Assembly: GCA_009792885.1 (NCBI GenBank)
Contig: WMCF01000003.1
Coordinates: 17,322,297-17,386,296 of the forward strand
From: Eremophila alpestris peregrina
Lineage: Eukaryota > Chordata > Aves > Passeriformes > Alaudidae
Direction of reading: 5' to 3'
Length of the DNA: 64,000 nucleotides
Shown: piece by piece, positions 59,601 through 64,000 of the stretch
Layout: each line of letters begins with the position of its first letter
Position numbering within the stretch: the stretch's first letter is position 1
Position numbers and translations under genes: made by a program
Notes under the pieces: generated by a model
Databases searched by the model: none
Told to the model about the DNA's origin: nothing
Seen by the model: the letters and a program-made list of their open reading frames with translations, nothing else

Positions 59601-62600
59601 TGAGAGAAGGTTTTGTAATAGAAGAAGCCAGAGCTACGAAGCTGCTGCTTCCCACACAGAATAAAGAAAGCTCTCTTTTGAAGGCTGCCCATTATGGTTT
59701 ATACCTGCCAGAATCCCTGGAGGCCTGTCTCTCCATTTTAGGAACACTGAGGTGTTAGGCATTGATTGGCTTTTTAGATCAATTTCCTCCATAATTGTTA
59801 CTCTCCAGAACTCTCAGCTGGGGTCATTTGACTGGACTAAGGGTGTTGCACACTTTCCATGGGCATGTTTTGCTCTTCCCAATAAGGGACCTATTGTGCA
59901 CAAAAAAATTGAGATAAATGATGCACAGAGATATTCTGAATTGGCCACTATCCTCGTGCTGCTCATAACCTGTTTCTCTTTCTTGTATGGACACCTCGAC
60001 CCTTTGCTGGTGGATGAGGGACTAAAATTATTTCTTATTTATTCATTATTATTATTAATTATTCCATTATTTAGTTGAAACATGACCCTGGAGAGTTGTA
60101 CTGCAGTTGTTCATAGTGTGTGTCTCATTCATGCCAGAACACAAAACATAGCATAAAATACCACTAGAAAATGCCAGCTTGCTTTCGTGGTGAAGAAGTG
60201 CATTTTAGTTAGTTTGCCATATCAGGGAACTCTGAGAGGGTGATATGCTCTGTGTGAAGGTGATTTGCAACATCTGCCATGAGATGACTTTTTACACGTG
60301 CATTCTCCAAAGAGCTCCATGTATTTTTTGTGTCTTCTAGGACAGAAGGTCCTTCCAGTTGTGTTGGACCAACACGAAGCTATCGGTCCTGTAATGTTCA
60401 GGTACAGTGCTCTGGTTTTAGTTTTTCTTGCCTGTTGCTCCTTTTCCCCAGACAAACATCATTCTTTTCAGAAGTAAGATGTGATTATTAGTTCCTGTTT
60501 CTCAGATGTCACTGGTGGATGCAGTTCATTAACAGTATCCGTTCAAATGTATATTGAAATTATGCCCCAATTTAAAGGGGACGAATAAGACTAAACCCCA
60601 ATTTTTTATTGCATATTTTATTTTCCTCCTTTTTTATAGTACTCCAACACAAACATCTTCTCTTCCAAACAGAACTGCCCAGAAGGCTCCCGGGATTTCC
60701 GGGCAGAGCAGTGTGCAGAGTTTGATGGGACAGAATTCCAAGGCAAGAAATATAAGTGGCTTCCATATTATGGAGGTAATGATAAACTCGTGGGGTTACA
60801 CTTCATCACTACCTATCAACAATAGGTTTTGAAATGACTGTAGTGTTTTTTACTGTAGCATCCTTGCAGGGTACTTCCTTAGCTGGAATGGGGGGCAGGA
60901 GTTGGCATGGAAAAAAAGTCTTTTTGCCAGCAGCAAAGCATTGCTGTCCTGAAGACACTGGAGGCATGTGCTAAGAGACAGCATTGCAGCAATATGTACT
61001 TGTCTCTTGGAACAGCCATTCCTTCAGAAACATTGCTCAAGGAAATCTGGAACTGCTTGCAGCTAGGTTCCAAAGTATTAGAGGAGCAGAAGTTCTGCTG
61101 TATTTTCCAATATTATCAAAAGAATATTAGCAGGGCACAAGAGAAGCAAATGAATGTAATTAATGAGTGCTTCAGGAAATATGACATCTCTTGCATTGGT
61201 CCATGCTTTCTTGAGGGACCAGCTCAGAAGGCAGGTGTGGGAACCAGGAGTCCTTGCTCTGAGCTTTGATACAGTATCATTCACAGCTGGTTAACAAATT
61301 ATGAGAGATTTTAAGGTGGATTTAAAGGGGAGAGGGTTGTTGGTTGTTAAAATATCAGTTCTGTATCAGCACTTGTTCTCATTCTAGAAAACTCCGTACT
61401 CCAAGGGAGTGAGTATAAGAGCAATCCTGTTAAGGAATAACCAAATATCCACTTAGACCAACGTCCCCTGAGGAAATATTTGAGTACAGTGGGATTTTCC
61501 TAGGGTATTTTTCCAGCCTCCAGCAGTTTGTGTCCCAGAAATTCATTCAATATCTGCCACTTAATATCAGTAGACACCTCTGTTTCTGCTCCTGTGATCT
61601 AGAACGAGGCTCTTGGTGCAGTAGCAAGCTATTATATAATGTTTCTTTTTTCTCTCCTACCAGCACCTAATAAGTGTGAGTTAAACTGTATTCCCAAGGG
61701 AGAAAACTTCTACTACAGGCACAAGGAAGCAGTGGTAGATGGGACAACCTGTGAGCCTGGCAAGCGAGATATCTGTGTACAGGGAGTTTGTCAGGTTAGT
61801 CCTCTTGGTACTTCCTTCATTCATCATTGGGTCTGCCAATCTTTCTGATGTCTCCTCTTGCTCTACTTGACCTTTCATAATAGCACCAGAAAAGGTGAAT
61901 CACTCAGTTTCAAGGTGCTGAGGAGCGTGTGGACAGCATTTATTTGGCTCTGGATGTGAAATAGTAGATAACAGCTTTGTCATTTTCTCTGCCCTATCCT
62001 GACTTTCCAGGCTCCCTAGATTCAGGCTTTCTCAATAGATCTGTCCAGCATTTGGCCTTTTTCCCCCCACTCTGTCATCACCATTTATTCCTATTAATGC
62101 TCCTGTGCTCTGACAGGCTGTTGGCTGTGATAATATGCTGGAATCTGCCAAGAAGGAGGACAAGTGCCTGCAGTGTGGAGGAGATGGAAGCACCTGCTAT
62201 GGTGTGAAGGGCACTTTTGATGTGGCCAGCCTCCCCAAAGGTACAGATGATCCTAGGTAGTTTGGGCAGGTGAGAAGAAGAGAGTTAAACTAAAAATCAA
62301 CTGCTACAAGGGCTGGTGAGGACCTGCTCACATGATTGTTATAGGCGTGCTTGGATGTTCACTTGAAATACATGTACAGTGTGTGGCCTTAGCATCAGAA
62401 AAGGTACTCTTGGCCTTATTCTGGGAATCACTTCCCTTATCTGTGTCCATACTGGAGTACTTGCCATGATGCTGATGTCTTTCCCCACTCCCTCTCCAGC
62501 AGGTGCTATGAATGCACCATAATAACACCACCATACACTGCCTTCATGAGGCTGTCCAGTGCCTTGATAGCCCCCCATGTGCAGGGCTGGAAATGGGACT

Positions 62601-63037
62601 GCAATCTCTGCATTTGGCCAATTCTGATAAATTTCAAGATGTCAACTGCACTTGTGGTCACATCTCTCTATGCTGAATTCCAATATGATTCTTGCTGAAA
62701 TTCCAAAGATTTAAAAATGTAGAAAATGGACTTTTCTGAGGTGTCATTGACATTTTTTACATGTGGACTGATCTGTGGATAATGTAGGTGAGATTATTCA
62801 GCATGCAGTTAAAGTGATGATGAAAATGCTTCATGTCACCATCAAAAAGCTCATCTAGTTGTCCAGGCACAAATGAAACCATGAGCATCTTTGGCACAGA
62901 AGAGTGGCTGTATGGCACCCACAGTTAGATATTGAATAATCCCCTTTTTTTTGCAGGTTACAATCAAATCTTTATTATCCCTGTGGGAGCCACAAGCATC
63001 CAAATTAAGGAGGTTAAGCCCAGCAGGAACTTCCTAG
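50606..63037 (+). CDS. PAPLN: Papilin, 5' part (7 coding exons; continues past window)
   Basis: Join of 50606-50662, 58850-58965, 60341-60401, 60673-60775, 61664-61794, 62117-62240 and 62957-63037, and onward outside the window: 673 nt, 224 residues so far. Papilin is a secreted, proteoglycan-like extracellular-matrix and basement-membrane protein whose N-terminal cassette resembles the non-catalytic part of ADAMTS proteases. Visible in order are a signal peptide (1-19), a thrombospondin type 1 repeat (about 28-80), an ADAMTS-like cysteine-rich module (about 80-190) and the start of the spacer. Later papilin domains (further TSP1 repeats, Kunitz, Ig, PLAC) are not in the window. All introns are GT-AG and phases are consistent. 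Similarity to vertebrate papilin, for example NKCELNCIPKGENFYY, is strong. The ADAMTSL family is the alternative but fits the linkage to PSEN1 less well. Confidence 0.93.
50663..58849 (+). other. PAPLN intron after the signal-peptide exon
   Basis: 8.2 kb. A GC-rich but CpG-poor block lies at about 54250-54570, an AT-rich TAATTAATAAATAA stretch at about 52255-52295 (both unnamed), and a short GT run near 56886-56897. No exon is recognised. Confidence 0.6.
58850..58965 (+). CDS. PAPLN: PAPLN coding exon 2 (start of TSP1 repeat)
   Basis: 116 nt. It encodes GRRMKRQVDVWGSWGEWSEC and SRSCGGGVSFRQRRCYSQ. The WxxWxxWxxC-type pattern followed by CSRSCGGG is the thrombospondin type 1 signature, which usually carries C-mannosyl tryptophans and an O-fucosyl site at CSxSCGGG. 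The acceptor TATGTCCAG follows a T-rich tract. Donor is GTAGGG. Confidence 0.93.
58966..60340 (+). other. PAPLN intron 2
   Basis: 1.4 kb. An open frame at 59752-60078 has hydrophobic stretches but no homology that I recognise. Otherwise nothing. Confidence 0.6.
60341..60401 (+). CDS. PAPLN: PAPLN coding exon 3 (end of TSP1 repeat)
   Basis: A 61-nt exon encoding TEGPSSCVGPTRSYRSCNVQ after completing an arginine codon. The two cysteines finish the TSP1 disulphides. Acceptor TGTCTTCTAG, donor GTACAG, phase 0. Confidence 0.92.
60673..60775 (+). CDS. PAPLN: PAPLN coding exon 4 (ADAMTS-like cysteine-rich start)
   Basis: This exon encodes NCPEGSRDFRAEQCAEFDG and TEFQGKKYKWLPYYG. The RDFRxEQCxxFD pattern is the hallmark at the start of the ADAMTS cysteine-rich module. 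The acceptor CTTCCAAACAG at 60672 keeps the C-x4-C spacing of human papilin. A second, in-frame acceptor with a better pyrimidine tract ends at 60639 and would add 11 residues. Donor GTAATG. Confidence 0.9.
60776..61663 (+). other. PAPLN intron 4
   Basis: 0.9 kb. A 120-codon open frame (60907-61269) has no recognised domain and lacks splice context, so it is taken as chance. Nothing else is seen. Confidence 0.6.
61664..61794 (+). CDS. PAPLN: PAPLN coding exon 5 (cysteine-rich module)
   Basis: 131 nt. It encodes APNKCELNCIPKGENFYYR, then VDGTTCEPGKRDICVQGVCQ. Regular cysteines and the DGTxC...DxCVxGxC pattern are those of the ADAMTS/papilin cysteine-rich module. Acceptor TCTCCTACCAG, donor GTTAGT, phase 0. 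Confidence 0.95.
61795..62116 (+). other. PAPLN intron 5
   Basis: 322 bases; nothing beyond splice signals. Confidence 0.7.
62117..62240 (+). CDS. PAPLN: PAPLN coding exon 6 (cysteine-rich module end)
   Basis: 124 nt. It encodes AVGCDNMLESAKKEDKCLQC, then GGDGSTCYGVKGTFD and ASLPK. The VGCDxxL...DxCxxCGGDGSTC motif marks the end of the ADAMTS cysteine-rich module. Acceptor CTCTGACAG, donor GTACAG, phase 1. Confidence 0.95.
62241..62956 (+). other. PAPLN intron 6
   Basis: 0.7 kb; no feature recognised. Confidence 0.65.
62957..63037 (+). CDS. PAPLN: PAPLN coding exon 7 (spacer start)
   Basis: 81 nt. It encodes GYNQIFIIPVGATSIQIKEV and KPSRNFL. The IPxGATSIxI pattern begins the ADAMTS spacer domain. 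The acceptor TTTTTTTTGCAG is strong and the donor is GTATGA. The frame is left in phase 1, and the next exon is beyond the window. Confidence 0.93.
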   Translation, partial: VTIKSLLSLWEPQASKLRRLSPAGTS

Positions 63038-64000
63038 GTATGATTGATGTCAGAATCTGTGTATCAGTCCATTTGGATTCCAACCATTTTGCTAAAATCT
63101 GGTTTTGAGCTATGGGTTTACCCTGAGGGCTTGATATGGTAGCAAGGAAAACTGAATATCAGGATTTGAATATTGAGTATCCTTGAAATGCGAGTGATGC
63201 ACAGCTCTGGGCTTCACATTTACTTCATTTTCTGTCCTGTGGAGATCTTGCTGTTGGGGTGGGGAATAAAAATACCCAAACAACACTGAGACTTCCTGCC
63301 TATAACTTACAAGGAATCTAGCTGATCTAGCCAAATTTGGCTATTAGTTCTGTTTGGTGAATGCAAACTCTACCTACTCCTGCCACCTAGAAGTTTGGGA
63401 TGGGCTTCTTTTCCCATAGATTTCTTGGGGGCATTTGTACATCTTCAAACTCTGGTCATTCTGTGGAGAGGGAAAAGGAGGGAGAAAAGGCCATGCCCAG
63501 CTTTCTGGGCAGGGCTGAGGAAATTCCATTGGAGAAAGCAAATACTCTTCTGTTTTCTGAGTGTTCCATCACTCAGTGCTTAGGACAAATCAGTCTGGTG
63601 GTGTTTTCCTTTGTCAAAAACTGGATTCAGCACAGATCTTGCTTTCCAAATTGAGTATCTGATGAACCAGATAGTGGTGTAAAGGCAGTGGAGTGTGAAT
63701 CCCACATCTTAATGGCAAGCAGGACAGAGACTGACATGGGCTGTGCTCCAGCAGCTAACAGTGGGGAATGCAGAAGCAGGGCAGGAATATGCTGGAGGCA
63801 TTTGGCTGTGCAGCAAAAAAGTGCTTGATCTGCAGCAAAGCTGGCAAGAACCACTGCTTGAATGTGGAGCGGCTTCTGCTAAAAAAGGCCACACAGGAAG
63901 GACAGCATTGATGGAGGATGATGGTCACCCTCATTTGCTTGTGACACAGTATTGAGAAGAAACAGGAGCAACTTTGTGGAGTTCTTACAATCCTTTCTCT
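63038..64000 (+). other. PAPLN intron 7 (runs off the window)
   Basis: I looked for the next spacer exon and found no acceptor followed by matching coding sequence, so the window ends inside this intron. Confidence 0.65.

Noticed and set aside
59752..60078. Open frame with hydrophobic C-terminal stretches in a PAPLN intron
   Set aside because: The hydrophobicity comes from TTATT-rich DNA at the 3' end; no supporting signal.
60907..61269. 120-codon cysteine-containing open frame in a PAPLN intron
   Set aside because: The cysteines are not in a papilin or ADAMTS pattern and no acceptor/donor pair brackets the frame.

Overview
This is vertebrate nuclear DNA, most likely from a bird. The evidence is spliced genes with GT-AG introns, fragments of CR1 LINEs (the main interspersed repeat of birds and other sauropsids), no Alu/L1-type repeats that I can see, short introns, and the gene order PSEN1 then PAPLN on one strand, as in other amniotes. 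Nothing bacterial, plasmid-borne or CRISPR-like is present.

Layout. (1) Positions 910-17950, plus strand: the complete coding part of PSEN1 (presenilin-1, catalytic subunit of gamma-secretase) in ten coding exons. Joined, they give 467 residues with both catalytic aspartates in place. Exon boundaries were set by reading frame, splice sites and similarity to known presenilin. (2) 17951 to about 22005: the probable PSEN1 3' UTR, about 4 kb, with three AATAAA signals. (3) About 22.5-23.9 kb: a broken CR1 LINE with reverse-transcriptase remnants. (4) 23.9-31.8 kb: no recognised gene. (5) 31984-32256: a single-exon ORF of 90 residues that reads as one unbroken coiled coil, with a TATA box upstream, a good start context and strongly coding-like codon use. 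I do not recognise it, and it is the most interesting object here. (6) 40.2-40.7 kb: an isolated CpG-rich island, a candidate promoter and first exon for PAPLN or a non-coding RNA. (7) 50606 to the window end, plus strand: the 5' part of PAPLN (papilin), a secreted extracellular-matrix protein related to the non-catalytic half of ADAMTS proteases. Seven coding exons are visible: signal peptide, thrombospondin type 1 repeat, cysteine-rich module and start of the spacer. The gene continues beyond the window.

The two known genes do not form a functional unit; they are only neighbours. Presenilin works in the membranes of the secretory and endosomal system, and papilin is secreted to the matrix. 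The unexplained structures are the coiled-coil ORF, a 41-bp-arm near-perfect palindrome in a PSEN1 intron (10405-10490), a second compound hairpin at 48020-48086, an in-frame alternative acceptor in PAPLN, and a repeated N-terminal segment in PSEN1.
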